From: JBBDYH01 sp040901795
GTDB lineage: Bacteria; Planctomycetota; Planctomycetia; Pirellulales; JALHPA01
DNA: 64,000 nt
Direction of reading: 5' to 3'
Assembly: GCA_040901795.1 (NCBI GenBank)
Contig: JBBDYH010000064.1
Location: 1-64,000, forward strand
In this document: one piece after another, positions 44,172 through 54,921 of the stretch
How positions within the stretch are numbered: position 1 is the stretch's first letter
Layout: every line of letters begins with the position of its first letter
Program-made: the position numbers and the translations under genes
Notes under the pieces: model-generated
Database searches by the model: none
What the model was told of the DNA's origin: nothing
What the model saw: only the letters and a program-made list of their open reading frames with translations

Positions 44172-47060
44172 ATGAAACAATCGTTTTACGCCCGATATTC
44201 GATTCTCATCGCGGCGATCTCCATCTTCTTGCTGCCGTTCGCGGTCGTCGGTGCGCTCAAGGCCAAGCAGGCCAACAAGAACGACGTCAAGAACTGGATC
44301 CCCGAGGAATACGAAGAGACTCAGATCTATCGCGCCTTTCGCGACCAGTTTCAGGGCGAAGAGTTCATTCTGGTGAGCTGGGACGGCTGCACGCTCGGCG
44401 ACAATCGGCTGGAGCTGCTCGCGCAAAAGATCTCGCCCCCCGTCGAGGTCAATGTCCGCGACGGCGACGACTTCACCGCGTACGATCTGGCCAAGGCCGA
44501 ACGCATCCTCACGGACAGTGAGGGACCTTACAAATACGAAAACGCCTACTTCGGACGTTGGCGCACGAATGGTGAGAATCGGGAATCCATGCTCGTATGG
44601 GCGAGCGAGGAAGACTCCGGCGATCCGAAGAAACCGAACGAAGACGCCGCCATCGCCGAGATCGTGCGGCCCAACCACCCGCTGTTTAAGACCGTGCTAA
44701 CCGGCACACGCGTGGTCGATCAGATGACTGCCGCGCCGCTGAACCTCTCGCGTGACGAGGCCGTCGAACGGCTCACGGGCACGCTCGTGGGCCCCGATCG
44801 TCGCGCCGCGGAGCTGCGCGAGCTGGCGGAGAATCCTGCGATCGAGGATCTGGCGCTCTTGCGTCGCACGACACGAGAGCTCGCCGGCCGCGGGCCGATG
44901 CAGGAGGAGATCGACGCATTCCTCGACGACAATTCGCCGAGCAAGCGCGCCGATATGATCGACACGCTCTTGGCCGAGAACATGGAGCCCGGCCTCGATG
45001 ATCGGCAGACCTGCCTTGTCGCCACGCTTACGCAAGACGCGCTCAACAACAAGGCCGCGGCGGTGACGGCCCTGCAAGACCTGGCCGTCGATGAGTGCGC
45101 GATTCCGCCTGACGACTTGCACATGGGCGGCCCGCCGGTCGATAACGTGGCGATCGACAATGCCGGCCAAAAGAGCTTAAACACGCTGGCGGGTTTTGCC
45201 GTCTCGATCGGCTTCGTCATCTCCTGGGTCAGTCTGCGAAATGTCAAGCTCGTGGCCATCGTCATCTCGGCGGGCATTTATAGCGCCATCTTGAGTCTTT
45301 CGATTGTTTGGTGGACGAACGCGCCGGTCGACGCGATTCTGTTCACGATGCCATCGCTGGTTTACGTGGCGACGACCTCGGGCGCCATTCATCTGACAAA
45401 CTACTACCGCGACGTGCGCGCCACGGGCGCGCCGGCCGAAGGCGCCGCCGGCAAAGCACTGCACCATGCGGCCCTGCCGCTGAGCCTGGCCACCGGCACC
45501 ACAGCCGTCGGCTTGCTCACGCTCTGCTACACCGAGCTCATTCCGATTCGCACGTTCGGTTTTTACTCCGCCGTGGGCGTCGTCGTGAGTGCGGTTTTAC
45601 TTGTGTTCTACATTCCCGCGGCGCTCGAAATCTGGAAGCCCAAACTCAAGCTCAAGCCCAACCCCCATCGCGACGACGAACCGATCCACAAGATGATTCA
45701 AGGGAGCGGGTTCTGGTGGCGTGCCGGTGAAGGCGTGCTCAGGCATCATCGGCTGGTGGCGGCCGCCTGTTTTCTGGTCATGGGGCTGATCGGCTGGGGG
45801 ATCTTCCGCGCCGAAACATCGGTTCAGCTCATGCGGCTGCTGTCGCCGCGCGAGCGGATTTTTGCAGATTACAGATTCCTCGAAGAAGAGCTGGGACCGC
45901 TGGTGCCGATGGAAATCGTCGTCACCATTCCGCGCGACGAAGAGGCGGCCGGCTTAAACTTCCTCGAGCGGCTGTACCTGATTGAAGACATCGAATACGA
46001 AGTCCGCGAGCTCGCGCAAATCGGCGGCACCATGTCCACCGTGACTTTCGCCCGCTCGCTCGATGATGGCCCAGCGATCTGGCGTAAAAGCGTGGAGGCC
46101 GGCATCAACAAGGCCCTGCTGAGCCATCGGAACGAGTTCCTCAACGGCGATTACCTGGCCGAGCAGAAGGATCTAACGACTCAGAAAGACGAAGAGCTGT
46201 GGCGAATCAGCGCCCGCGTCAGCGCACTCAAGAACGTAGACTACGCCGCGTTTATCAGCGAACTTAAGGGGGCGGTTGAGCCGGTGATCGATGATTACCG
46301 AAAGCAGGGCGCCAAGGGTCTCGAAGTGATCTACACCGGCGTCGTGCCGCTGGTTTACAAGGCCCAACACTCGCTGATGGATGGACTCGTCATCGGCTAC
46401 CTGACCGACTTTGCGTTGGTCGTTCTGGTGATCATGATCGCCTGCCGCGACTGGTCCGCCGGCATGGTGCTCCTCTTCCCCAGCGCGCTGCCGGCCGCCG
46501 TCGTGTTTGGCGCGATGGGCTGGATCCACTCTCTGATGATGCAGAACGGCTGGGGCGATTTGTACATCGACATCGGCTTCGTCATGGCCCCCTGCGTGGC
46601 TTTGGGCGTCACCGTCGACGACATCGTGCATTTCATGCTCTGGTACCGCAAGGGCATTCGCGAAGGGCTGAACCGGCACCAGTCAATCATGCTCGCTTAT
46701 CGCGGCTGCGCGCGGCCGATGTATCAGAGTTGGGGCGTGATCGGCATCGGCCTGGCCATCTTCTCGTTGAGTGCGTTCATGCCCACGCGGAACTTCGGCA
46801 TCATGATGGTTTCGATGCTGACGGTGGCCTTGGTCGGCAACTTGTTGATGCTCCCCGCCATTCTGGCCGGTCCCGGTGGCGCCATCTTTGCCTGGGGAAT
46901 TCGACGCAAGCAAGCCCGCAGCGAAGCCCGCCGGCACGCCGCCCACGAACGCGCGCCCGCCGAGCCGGTGCGACAGCCGGTCGGCGCCGCAGCCCACGAA
47001 TCGATCCCCGGGCCACACCACCAATCCGATTCCATCCGCCGCTCCTTCAGCGGAAGCTAA
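44172..47060 (+). CDS. MMPL/RND-type transporter
   Basis: 962 aa. Topology: N-terminal helix (SILIAAISIFLLPFAVVGAL), large external loop (about residues 50-345), five-helix block with the sterol-sensing-like SIGFVISWVSLRNVKLVAIV, TMPSLVYVATTSGAIHLTNY and TTAVGLLTLCYTELIPIRTF, a second external loop (about 550-730), and a second block ending VMAPCVALGVTVDDIVHFML and YQSWGVIGIGLAIFSLSAFM. These match the MMPL branch of the RND superfamily, which exports lipids or hopanoids driven by proton flow. The charged relay (GVTVDDIVHF) is intact. A Pro/His-rich C-tail follows. ATG 44172 chosen by the hydrophobic N-terminus. Confidence 0.85.
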   Translation: MKQSFYARYSILIAAISIFLLPFAVVGALKAKQANKNDVKNWIPEEYEETQIYRAFRDQFQGEEFILVSWDGCTLGDNRLELLAQKISPPVEVNVRDGDDFTAYDLAKAERILTDSEGPYKYENAYFGRWRTNGENRESMLVWASEEDSGDPKKPNEDAAIAEIVRPNHPLFKTVLTGTRVVDQMTAAPLNLSRDEAVERLTGTLVGPDRRAAELRELAENPAIEDLALLRRTTRELAGRGPMQEEIDAFLDDNSPSKRADMIDTLLAENMEPGLDDRQTCLVATLTQDALNNKAAAVTALQDLAVDECAIPPDDLHMGGPPVDNVAIDNAGQKSLNTLAGFAVSIGFVISWVSLRNVKLVAIVISAGIYSAILSLSIVWWTNAPVDAILFTMPSLVYVATTSGAIHLTNYYRDVRATGAPAEGAAGKALHHAALPLSLATGTTAVGLLTLCYTELIPIRTFGFYSAVGVVVSAVLLVFYIPAALEIWKPKLKLKPNPHRDDEPIHKMIQGSGFWWRAGEGVLRHHRLVAAACFLVMGLIGWGIFRAETSVQLMRLLSPRERIFADYRFLEEELGPLVPMEIVVTIPRDEEAAGLNFLERLYLIEDIEYEVRELAQIGGTMSTVTFARSLDDGPAIWRKSVEAGINKALLSHRNEFLNGDYLAEQKDLTTQKDEELWRISARVSALKNVDYAAFISELKGAVEPVIDDYRKQGAKGLEVIYTGVVPLVYKAQHSLMDGLVIGYLTDFALVVLVIMIACRDWSAGMVLLFPSALPAAVVFGAMGWIHSLMMQNGWGDLYIDIGFVMAPCVALGVTVDDIVHFMLWYRKGIREGLNRHQSIMLAYRGCARPMYQSWGVIGIGLAIFSLSAFMPTRNFGIMMVSMLTVALVGNLLMLPAILAGPGGAIFAWGIRRKQARSEARRHAAHERAPAEPVRQPVGAAAHESIPGPHHQSDSIRRSFSGS

Positions 47061-47065
47061 CCCCA

Positions 47066-47088
47066 GTTGGAGCTCAAGCTTTAGCTTG
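47066..47088. repeat. Palindromic repeat (AAGCTTTAGCTTG family)
   Basis: Single-arm copy (GTTGGAGCTCAAGCTTTAGC, then TTG) five bases after the MMPL stop codon, in the same orientation as the copy at 11206. Placement at a gene's 3' end is typical of the family in this window. Confidence 0.7.
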
Positions 47089-47163
47089 CCTCATTCCTAT
47101 GCTCCGCGCGGGAATTCCGGCGCTTCGCGGCTTCGCGTCAAGTCCGCCGACTCGCAAACGAAT

Positions 47164-47643
47164 ATGGCCAACGAAATCATCCTCACGCTGTCTCCAATAA
47201 CATTGCCTGCACGAGCGCGGGAATTCGTGGATGCCGGGCTGGCGCGCGCGAAGAGCATTGACTGGTTCGATTTCGTGCCCAGCGACTACGATGTGGTCTA
47301 CACCCTCTTAATGGCGCTGGCGCGGGGCCGCTTTTGCGAATGGGGCAGCGGCGTAGGTATCGTCACGGGGCTGGCGGAGATGCTTGGATACACGGCGCAG
47401 GGCATTGAGATTCACGAGCCGCTGGTCAAGGCGTCGCACGATCTGTTCACACAGTTTGGCCTGCAGGCGCGGACGGAGGTCGGCGACTATTTCGAGCGCA
47501 TCGATTCGGCCGATCTGTACTTCAGCTACTGTTGGCCGGGCGTCGTCGAACGGATGCAGGACCGATTTCTGGAGATCGCTGCGCCAGGAGCGCGATTGAT
47601 CGTGTATTACGGGCCGGCCGACATCCGCTGGATCGTCAAATAG
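47164..47643 (+). CDS. Class I SAM-dependent methyltransferase-like protein
   Basis: 159 aa. The AdoMet loop is CEWGSGVGIVTGLAEMLGYT (E/DxGxGxG-like), followed by GIEIHEPLVKAS (acidic residue ending strand 2, usually binding ribose) and LFTQFGLQARTEVGDYFERI. SADLYFSYCWPGVVERMQDR is at strand 4. It is shorter than most (typically 200-250 aa), so C-terminal strands may be missing. The ATG at 47164 is preferred to the long upstream frame, which overlaps the MMPL gene. No neighbour suggests a substrate. Confidence 0.7.
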   Translation: MANEIILTLSPITLPARAREFVDAGLARAKSIDWFDFVPSDYDVVYTLLMALARGRFCEWGSGVGIVTGLAEMLGYTAQGIEIHEPLVKASHDLFTQFGLQARTEVGDYFERIDSADLYFSYCWPGVVERMQDRFLEIAAPGARLIVYYGPADIRWIVK

Positions 47644-47667
47644 CACGAACAGTTGCTGAGGTCAGGC

Positions 47668-50600
47668 CTAGGCGCGCCGCAACCAACCAAAGCGCGGCCG
47701 GCGGCGGCGGAAGAGCGACGGAAGATACGGAACGACGACGCTTGCCGCGACGATCAGCCAGCCGAGGGCGCTGGGGAAGAGGAAGAGCCACCAGAAGAGT
47801 CCCAGGGCGATGCCGGCGACTCGCGGGCGATGCGGGAGCCACTGGAATGCGCTCGTGTAGTGGACAAGAAAGACCGTGGCTAGCAGCAGGACCGCCGCGA
47901 CGAGAACATGTACGATGCGCGACGGTAGATCACTGGCGTATGGATTGCTGTACGTGACCTGAACCATCGGCGCCTCGCCGAGAAACATCGCGCCCAGCGC
48001 CCCGTGCGATCGGCCAAGCGACGTGTTGAAGATTGCCGCGGGCGATTCGTCGAGCGCCGGTCCGGCCGAGAGTTCTGACAGCACGTCGCGCATTCCAAGC
48101 CGCTCGGCCAGCCGCTCTTGATCCTGAATGATGAGGTCCGTCGTCGGAGGTAACCCACTGGCGGAGCCGGGGACTAAAGAGTCCCAGTCGGCGTTTGGGA
48201 CTAGCATCCGCAAGCGGGCAAGCGTTTCGCGCGAGGCAATCATCCGCCGGGCCCAGGCTGCGTACCAGCGGGGTGTTTCGTCGGTGGCCACCTCCAACAG
48301 AGTATTGGCCGCGGAGTCAATCAAACCCACCAACGTTTCGTAGCGCCGGGTCTGCAGTCCGCTCGGCGTCGCCCGATCGGCGTTGGCAGCGGTGGCCGCG
48401 CCGGGCCACCGCGGACCGGACACCGTCCACAGCGTGCGTTCGACGGGCAATCCGATCAACCTCGGCCCTTCGATGACTGCGGGAGTGGCCGATTCCATCG
48501 ACCAATGACCGGTGAAGACGACGCTGATGCGCTGTGGCAATCGGCCGCCGAGCGGCACTTGCCAGCGCCGGTCGCCCGCTGGCGTTACCCGCAGCGGGCG
48601 GTCATCGACGCTGGCGTGGATGAGGCGGTAGCCGGCTGGCAGCGCGAGCCGGCAGCTCGCACGGCCGGCCGGCTCGACGTCGAAAGTAGCCACGCCGTAG
48701 CACGCGCCGTCGCTGCTCCAACTGACCGCGATGTCAGCCAGGCGGACTTGGACGTCCTCGGCGATTTTTTCGACCGAGCGGAGCTCCGCGCGAAACGTAT
48801 CGGCGGCGCGCAAAAACGTCTGCGCTGTGTCGGGCGCAGTGGTGGCATCCACGAGGCCCTCGGGGAGTGCTTCGGGCTTCAGGCCGCTGGTCTCCCAAGC
48901 CAGCGTTTGCAGCTCTTGTTGCAGCGGCAGGACGAAGTATTCCTCTAGCGCTGTGGCGCCTACCAACCGCGCATCGGGCGCTCGAACGCGCCCGCCGGCG
49001 GTCGGCGAGAGGCGACCTTCGATCCGAACGCGGGCTTCGCCGGCGAGCGGCTGCGGTGGATAGAGCACCAACTGCCGGCGGCTTTCGCCCGCGACTTCGA
49101 CTATTTCAGACGGCATGACGGGATCGATGCGCAGCGGCTCCGACCACGACGAAGGCATCTCGATGCGAACGGTATCCAGGACGCCCTCGGCAATGTCCAG
49201 CTTCAGATCGAGGGCGGCCTGCCACGAGTCGTTGGGCCGGCTCAGCGAGATAGCTTGGATCGCCGCAACGCGCGGCCGGTTGCGCTCAACGGCAAGCACG
49301 ATCGTTCCCCGCGCTTCCTGGGCTTCGAACGCGGCGACAAGGTACCCGCGGTGTCCGGGCGACGGCTTAGCAGGCGAGCTTTGTGCGGCGCCGGTGAGGA
49401 GAGCCTCGGCCTGGTCCGCCTCCAGCTCGCGGAGGTCGGGATGGTTGTCGATCGAAACGAGCACGTTGGAGCGCCGCGCGATCGCGACTTCGGCGTGCTC
49501 CTGAGCACTTCCTTCGATGTGCAGCAAGGGGACGACGATTCGGCCGTTGGCTGCGGCGGTCACTCGGGCGCGTACGACAAGATCCAGCTTGCCAGTCGCG
49601 GCGGTGTCGAGGAACACGGTCAACGATTCCCGATCGCCGAGCGCCCAACGAGCGGAGCGGACACCGACGGCGTCGCGAACATCCACGCGATCGATGGCAA
49701 CCTGCGGAGGGACCTCAAGGCGAACTTGAAAACGTGAACCGCCGGAAACGTCGAGTGACGCGTTCCAGCGGAGTTCGGCGTGATCAACGTGCGCTTGCAC
49801 GATCGATTGGTAACGGCTCGTCAGCTTCGCCTGATGGGGCCGGATCTCGAGTTCCCAACGAGGCGTCGCCGCCGGCAGTTCGAAAGCTGCGGGGCGGGCG
49901 TCCGTCTCGCCCCACAGCGTGGCGAACTGGGCGGCATTTACCGGTTTGATCGCCGCGGGTGGCAACGACAGAAGCTCGAGCGATGGATCGACTGTGCAGG
50001 CGATGTAACGGCGACTGCCTTGCGAGCCGGCTAACTCGACTTTGGGCCACACGAACTTGCCCGTGCCGCTTACGCCTTGAACAATGAAGGCGAGATCGAA
50101 CACCGAAGATTCTGTGAGCGGCTCGGCGAACCGCAAATGCAACTCGCCGGCCGACATGCGGCGAATACTCTCGATCGGCGAGTCCGCGGCCGGCGGCAAG
50201 GGCAGCAAACGCTCGTCGACCATGAGCGTCGCTTCGTTCACGGCGCCACGGCGGACCTGGATCGTAAACCGAGCGTTGAGCACGGCCGACCCGGGACGCA
50301 CTTTAAGCCACGCCAGCTCTTCGCTGTCGAACTGGGAAGGCGGCGGAACTTCTGACGGTCCGCCGCTCCCTCTGGCGGTCGCCTGGCCAAGCGGGCCGAG
50401 CTCGGCGACGAGCTGCTCCGAGTCGGACGCGACGGTGGTTCCTCCCAAGGCAGTCACACGGAGCAAATTCCGCGCGCTAGCGCCGGACAATAATAAGCGG
50501 GACTCGGGGACGCTCGGGATATCGAAAGTGACGCCGCGCGAGTGCGAATCGTCCCGCCGCTTGGGTCTGAACTCGAATTGGACTTTGGCGATCCCCATCG

Positions 50601-53600
50601 CCGCAACGTCGAACGTGATGGATTGCCGAGCTTCATCCCATCCGAAACGGAGCGGCTCACCATTGAGCCTGCCAGTATCGGGGATGATCTGGCCACCGTC
50701 GGAACCGAACGGCAGGAAAACTCGTGCGGGCGTTAGAAGTGGCTCGACCATCAACGTGGCTTTCCAGTTCTGTGGCAGAGTCGGGCGGTCGTCGTTAGAA
50801 ACGGCGCTGGCGGGCCCTTCGTAGGTGGCGCTCGTGATGAGATACCGCTGCTCTGGAGTGGCGTCCTTGTCGGTCATTAGCGCTGCGTACAACGCCTCGG
50901 GGACGTACACTTTGTCCCCAACGATTTTTTCGTCGACGTCGATCGGGATCAGGACGTCGTAAACCGGCCGAGACGCGCGTTGGTCGTTGGTCTGCGATGA
51001 TTCTTGGGCAGTCAAGAAAGACGCCCACGGGAATGCAACCAGCATCAGCGACGACGCCACTGCCGCCACGCTCTGCGGCGCCAGCTCGATGTGACGAACC
51101 GTCACGGCAATCGGAAACAACCATCGGCAACATTGGCCGGCAAGAAAGCCAAGAACGGCAGCCGCTCCCAGCGGCGCCAACGCGGCGGGCAGCAAGAGCG
51201 CCGCGATGATCAGCACGCCCAAGGCAACGATCCGATCTGTGAGTCGCCGCGCCGCCAATCGCCAGGCAACACCGGCGCTCAACAGAAGCAGGCCAATGCT
51301 CAACGCGATCAACGTGTGCCGGCTGACGATCAACAATCGGATCGGTCGGTCATTCTCCGGCCAATCCAGCGGGTAGGCCACCCAACCCTCGTGCGGCATG
51401 TTTTCGGCATGGACGCGGTCGATCGGCGGCCACAGAGAACGGATGTCATCCCGTAAAGTGATCCAGGTCTCGAGAGGCACGAATTGCCGCGCGGCATCGT
51501 CGGTGGAAATGAACGGCAGCGCCTGGAAATCGCCGGACTGGTTTTCGATCACCATATCGCGCGAGCTGGCGATCTCGCGATCGCACCAGGTTGTGGCCCA
51601 CTGCCGCGTAGTTAGCAGGACGGCGCGTTGAGAGACCAAAAGGACGAGGCCGTACTGCTCGAATACATCGCGGACGCGTGGTGGTTCCCGGTGCTTCGCC
51701 GCCGTTGACCGATCAATCGGCGCTGCGGGTCGGACGCCCGCTCGTTCCAGAGCCTCCCAATGGACCAAGAGCGGCACCGGTGGCGAAGGCTCAACGCCGG
51801 CCGCGCGGTACCAGGCGCGATGGAGTTGGTCTCCCCAGGAAGCACTCGTTTGCCGCGTCTCATTGGCATTGTCATCCGGCAAAACCTCATGCGCGGTTTG
51901 TTCGATGAACCGGTTTGCCCATTGCAATCCAACGTCAGCACCGCCCGTCTCGCCGCTGATGCGCGACCAATCTCCCATCTGCCACGGCTCGAAAGTGTCG
52001 TTGCTGTTGGGACGGCCCAGCACTCCGAATAGCCGCTCGCGCCACGATTTTTGGGAGATCGGGCCGGCATGCCGCGCAGGCCCGTCGTCGGCGAGAATGT
52101 AATTGGTGGGAACCCAAATGGCGGCATGACGGCCCAGAATCGGAATATCGGCCGTCGGCCACTCCAGAGATCGTGAGCTGATGCCTCCCAGCGAAGCCTC
52201 GCCGCCAGTCCAGGTCACTTCCACCAGGCAGAATCGGCGGCCGGTAGGCAGCGGCACTTTCAGATTCCGCGTCTGCTCATCCCAGGTCACGTCATTTGCG
52301 GGAGCTCCGTCCCGTTTGACCGAGGGGAACGCTCCGCCTGGTACGGTCATCGACACATGCGATCGTCCCTTGTTTTCGATCGAGAACCTAGCGCGCTGGT
52401 ACACCTGGCGCGAGGATGAAAACCAGGCATCGAGGATGCAGTGCCACACCCAAGCGGACCGCCGATGCTCGGCTGCGCGGTCGGTCTTCAGTATCAGCGC
52501 CGGCTCCTTGGCAAGGAGTACATGCTCAGTCGGGTCGTATTCGAATGCCGCCAATACATTCTGGTACGCGCCGCTGGGCGGCGGCTCGACTACCAGCGGC
52601 TTCAAACGGCGCTCTTGTAACTCGGGGATAAAGTCCGCATTCAGTTCAACGACGACGCTGCATTGCTGTGAGGCCGCGTCGCGCACGGAGGGCAAAGACA
52701 CCGGCATCTCGGCTTGCAGTTGCGTTGCGCGTTGGCCCGTGAGTACGAAGGGAACCTTGCGGGCCGGCTTGAGGCTTATCTCCCAGGTTTCACCGACGTC
52801 TCCTAAACCTTGCGCGAGTTGCTCGGTGAGTGAGAGCCGGCGAGCCGAAACTTGTTCGACTGCGCCGTCTTCCAGAGCCCAGTTGAGCTCGCCAGTCCGC
52901 GTCTGAGAACAGTGCACGAGAATCCGGTCCAACTCGTTCGCTTCGGGACTAATTCGGAGCCGATACGATTCGATCAGCTCGCGATTACCAACCACGGCGC
53001 GGGTCTGCAACGAGGCGGCGATACGGGGCCGTTCGGGCAGTAAGCGGATTTGCAGGTCGCTGGCGCTGTCATCCATGACAAATAACAGACCCTCGCGTAC
53101 ATCGCCAAGCAGACTGCGGTCGGCAGCGTCGAGGCGTGAGGGATTGAGCCGCGCCAGATCATGGCCGTGACGAACGTCGAGGCGATAGGGAGCAGCGGTC
53201 TTCAACCGTGCTAGCCGCCGCACCAGCGCGATGTTCTCAAACGCAAGCAACCGTAGATCGTTCATCTCCAGTGTGTCGCCCAAGGGGGCACGCCGCCGAG
53301 TGGCCGCGATACGTAACCGCATGGGCCGATCGCGGTTGAGCGTACGCGAGAGATGGATAATCAGGCGGCTGTCAGTTCCTCGGCTGCGCTCGAGGTCCCA
53401 GTCGGCGATCATGCCTGCGGGCAATGATTGCACCGAGTCGATGATCCAATCAGGCGATATTTCCGCCGCAAGCTGGAATCGTTCACCCTGCTGGGCTGTG
53501 ATCTCGGCGACATAGGCGGCGACCGCTTCGTTTCCAAGCAACTCGATCGTAGTGGCGCTTACCAACTCGAGACGCTCGGCAGCGGGCGAGACATGAACTT

Positions 53601-54921
53601 GTACGGCGGCGCTCGGCGCAAGAGCCTGGATTTCGATCGCCTCGCCCGCCGCCGGCGCGGGCAATGTCTCGCGCTTCGTCTGTCGGCAATTCGTGAGATC
53701 AAGGCGCCTCAGCGACAAGGGCGCGGCGACCACCAGCACCGTCGCGCCATCCTGCCAGACTGCGTCACGGGCCGACACGTTGGGCAATTGCCAGCCGGCC
53801 TTCGTCTCGAGCGGCCCCACGGCAACGAGGCGCAACAGGTGGTTCAGTCCTTGGAGCGGTTCGGGAAAATCGACAATGATGCGTTGCGAATCGCCGTCGA
53901 CTTTACCGCGCGCGACCGACCATGAGATTGGCGTGTCTCCCGCTTTTGCCGACAGCAAAGTCAGCGTCGGGTCAAGATCGAACTCCAGTCGCTGGATCGA
54001 CCCGCCGTGGACGTCTAATCGGCACTCGGCAGAAAGCTGCAGGCCGCGCGACGACAGTTCGTAGGTCAGCCTCGGCTTGAAGAGCACGAGCGGTTGGGAG
54101 GCCTTTGCTCCGTCGTTTTTCAAAAGCCGCAAACGACCGGCGCTTTCGCCCACCAGGTCGATCGTCCACAGGCGTTCGGCTTCGCCGTCGGCCTGCGGCT
54201 CGGAGATGATGGCGCCTTCCATCGAGGGGGTCATGTCGGCCGGCAAAGTCAACTCAATACGACTTGCGGGGGAGCGTGGAAACGATAACTCGTAGGTCCA
54301 GGGCTCGTCAGCCACTTGCGAATTGGCTAACGACCAGTTGAACTCGACCGTTCCACTCCGGTCGGCATACAGCGCCAAACCACCATGCTCCGTAGCGCCC
54401 AGCTTCGCGGTCACGGCAGTCGCGGATTGGCCTTCAGGAGCCGTCCAGCGCGGCTGGTGGAGTGCGAACCGCAACCCGGTCAAAGGGAGAAGCACCGGCG
54501 GTTCGCCTGTGAGCTTAATATGCCAAGCGCCGTGACCGATTAAGCGAGATGCATCATCGAGTCTGGCAGTGTAACGTGCATGAACGATTTTGGCCGCTGG
54601 TTTGTCGGGAGTTTGAAACTCGTTGTGTAGGCGCCCCAGTCGAGCATCGAAATCTTCCGCAGCCATCGGAATATAGCGCTGGCCTTGCTTGACGCGGTCG
54701 AGCAATTCAGGCTCAGGTACATACACGCGGCGGAACCTGAGCGGGAGCACCTGATCATCCGCCGGCCGCGCCGCTGGGGCGGAAGGAGGCCGCGTTGCTC
54801 GTGTCGCTTTCGAATTGCTCTCGCCACCAGAGAGCGGACGCGCAATGTCGGATCCTGGATCTTGTGCCGCGCCAGTCGCCGTAATCAGCAGTATCGCCCA
54901 ACAGAGCATCGCGCGCATCAT
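47668..54921 (-). CDS. Giant 2417-aa membrane protein, two fused homologous units
   Basis: Unknown function. Signal peptide (MLCWAILLITATGAAQ) at the N-terminus. Unit B: VYVPE motif at 66-70, a beta-rich ectodomain, then a helix block (about 1190-1265: LIALSIGLLLLSAGVAW and IVALGVLIIAALLLPAALAP). A signal-peptide-like segment, SSLMLVAFPWASFLTAQE (1290-1307), follows. Unit C repeats the plan: VYVPE at 1338-1342, beta-rich ectodomain, and a C-terminal helix block (about 2334-2410) ending in Arg-rich residues. The start overlaps the upstream gene's stop as ATGA (54918-54921), so translation is coupled. The length is extreme and the frame is intact throughout. Function might be envelope architecture; that is inference. 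Confidence 0.8.
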   Translation of the reverse strand: MMRAMLCWAILLITATGAAQDPGSDIARPLSGGESNSKATRATRPPSAPAARPADDQVLPLRFRRVYVPEPELLDRVKQGQRYIPMAAEDFDARLGRLHNEFQTPDKPAAKIVHARYTARLDDASRLIGHGAWHIKLTGEPPVLLPLTGLRFALHQPRWTAPEGQSATAVTAKLGATEHGGLALYADRSGTVEFNWSLANSQVADEPWTYELSFPRSPASRIELTLPADMTPSMEGAIISEPQADGEAERLWTIDLVGESAGRLRLLKNDGAKASQPLVLFKPRLTYELSSRGLQLSAECRLDVHGGSIQRLEFDLDPTLTLLSAKAGDTPISWSVARGKVDGDSQRIIVDFPEPLQGLNHLLRLVAVGPLETKAGWQLPNVSARDAVWQDGATVLVVAAPLSLRRLDLTNCRQTKRETLPAPAAGEAIEIQALAPSAAVQVHVSPAAERLELVSATTIELLGNEAVAAYVAEITAQQGERFQLAAEISPDWIIDSVQSLPAGMIADWDLERSRGTDSRLIIHLSRTLNRDRPMRLRIAATRRRAPLGDTLEMNDLRLLAFENIALVRRLARLKTAAPYRLDVRHGHDLARLNPSRLDAADRSLLGDVREGLLFVMDDSASDLQIRLLPERPRIAASLQTRAVVGNRELIESYRLRISPEANELDRILVHCSQTRTGELNWALEDGAVEQVSARRLSLTEQLAQGLGDVGETWEISLKPARKVPFVLTGQRATQLQAEMPVSLPSVRDAASQQCSVVVELNADFIPELQERRLKPLVVEPPPSGAYQNVLAAFEYDPTEHVLLAKEPALILKTDRAAEHRRSAWVWHCILDAWFSSSRQVYQRARFSIENKGRSHVSMTVPGGAFPSVKRDGAPANDVTWDEQTRNLKVPLPTGRRFCLVEVTWTGGEASLGGISSRSLEWPTADIPILGRHAAIWVPTNYILADDGPARHAGPISQKSWRERLFGVLGRPNSNDTFEPWQMGDWSRISGETGGADVGLQWANRFIEQTAHEVLPDDNANETRQTSASWGDQLHRAWYRAAGVEPSPPVPLLVHWEALERAGVRPAAPIDRSTAAKHREPPRVRDVFEQYGLVLLVSQRAVLLTTRQWATTWCDREIASSRDMVIENQSGDFQALPFISTDDAARQFVPLETWITLRDDIRSLWPPIDRVHAENMPHEGWVAYPLDWPENDRPIRLLIVSRHTLIALSIGLLLLSAGVAWRLAARRLTDRIVALGVLIIAALLLPAALAPLGAAAVLGFLAGQCCRWLFPIAVTVRHIELAPQSVAAVASSLMLVAFPWASFLTAQESSQTNDQRASRPVYDVLIPIDVDEKIVGDKVYVPEALYAALMTDKDATPEQRYLITSATYEGPASAVSNDDRPTLPQNWKATLMVEPLLTPARVFLPFGSDGGQIIPDTGRLNGEPLRFGWDEARQSITFDVAAMGIAKVQFEFRPKRRDDSHSRGVTFDIPSVPESRLLLSGASARNLLRVTALGGTTVASDSEQLVAELGPLGQATARGSGGPSEVPPPSQFDSEELAWLKVRPGSAVLNARFTIQVRRGAVNEATLMVDERLLPLPPAADSPIESIRRMSAGELHLRFAEPLTESSVFDLAFIVQGVSGTGKFVWPKVELAGSQGSRRYIACTVDPSLELLSLPPAAIKPVNAAQFATLWGETDARPAAFELPAATPRWELEIRPHQAKLTSRYQSIVQAHVDHAELRWNASLDVSGGSRFQVRLEVPPQVAIDRVDVRDAVGVRSARWALGDRESLTVFLDTAATGKLDLVVRARVTAAANGRIVVPLLHIEGSAQEHAEVAIARRSNVLVSIDNHPDLRELEADQAEALLTGAAQSSPAKPSPGHRGYLVAAFEAQEARGTIVLAVERNRPRVAAIQAISLSRPNDSWQAALDLKLDIAEGVLDTVRIEMPSSWSEPLRIDPVMPSEIVEVAGESRRQLVLYPPQPLAGEARVRIEGRLSPTAGGRVRAPDARLVGATALEEYFVLPLQQELQTLAWETSGLKPEALPEGLVDATTAPDTAQTFLRAADTFRAELRSVEKIAEDVQVRLADIAVSWSSDGACYGVATFDVEPAGRASCRLALPAGYRLIHASVDDRPLRVTPAGDRRWQVPLGGRLPQRISVVFTGHWSMESATPAVIEGPRLIGLPVERTLWTVSGPRWPGAATAANADRATPSGLQTRRYETLVGLIDSAANTLLEVATDETPRWYAAWARRMIASRETLARLRMLVPNADWDSLVPGSASGLPPTTDLIIQDQERLAERLGMRDVLSELSAGPALDESPAAIFNTSLGRSHGALGAMFLGEAPMVQVTYSNPYASDLPSRIVHVLVAAVLLLATVFLVHYTSAFQWLPHRPRVAGIALGLFWWLFLFPSALGWLIVAASVVVPYLPSLFRRRRPRFGWLRRA

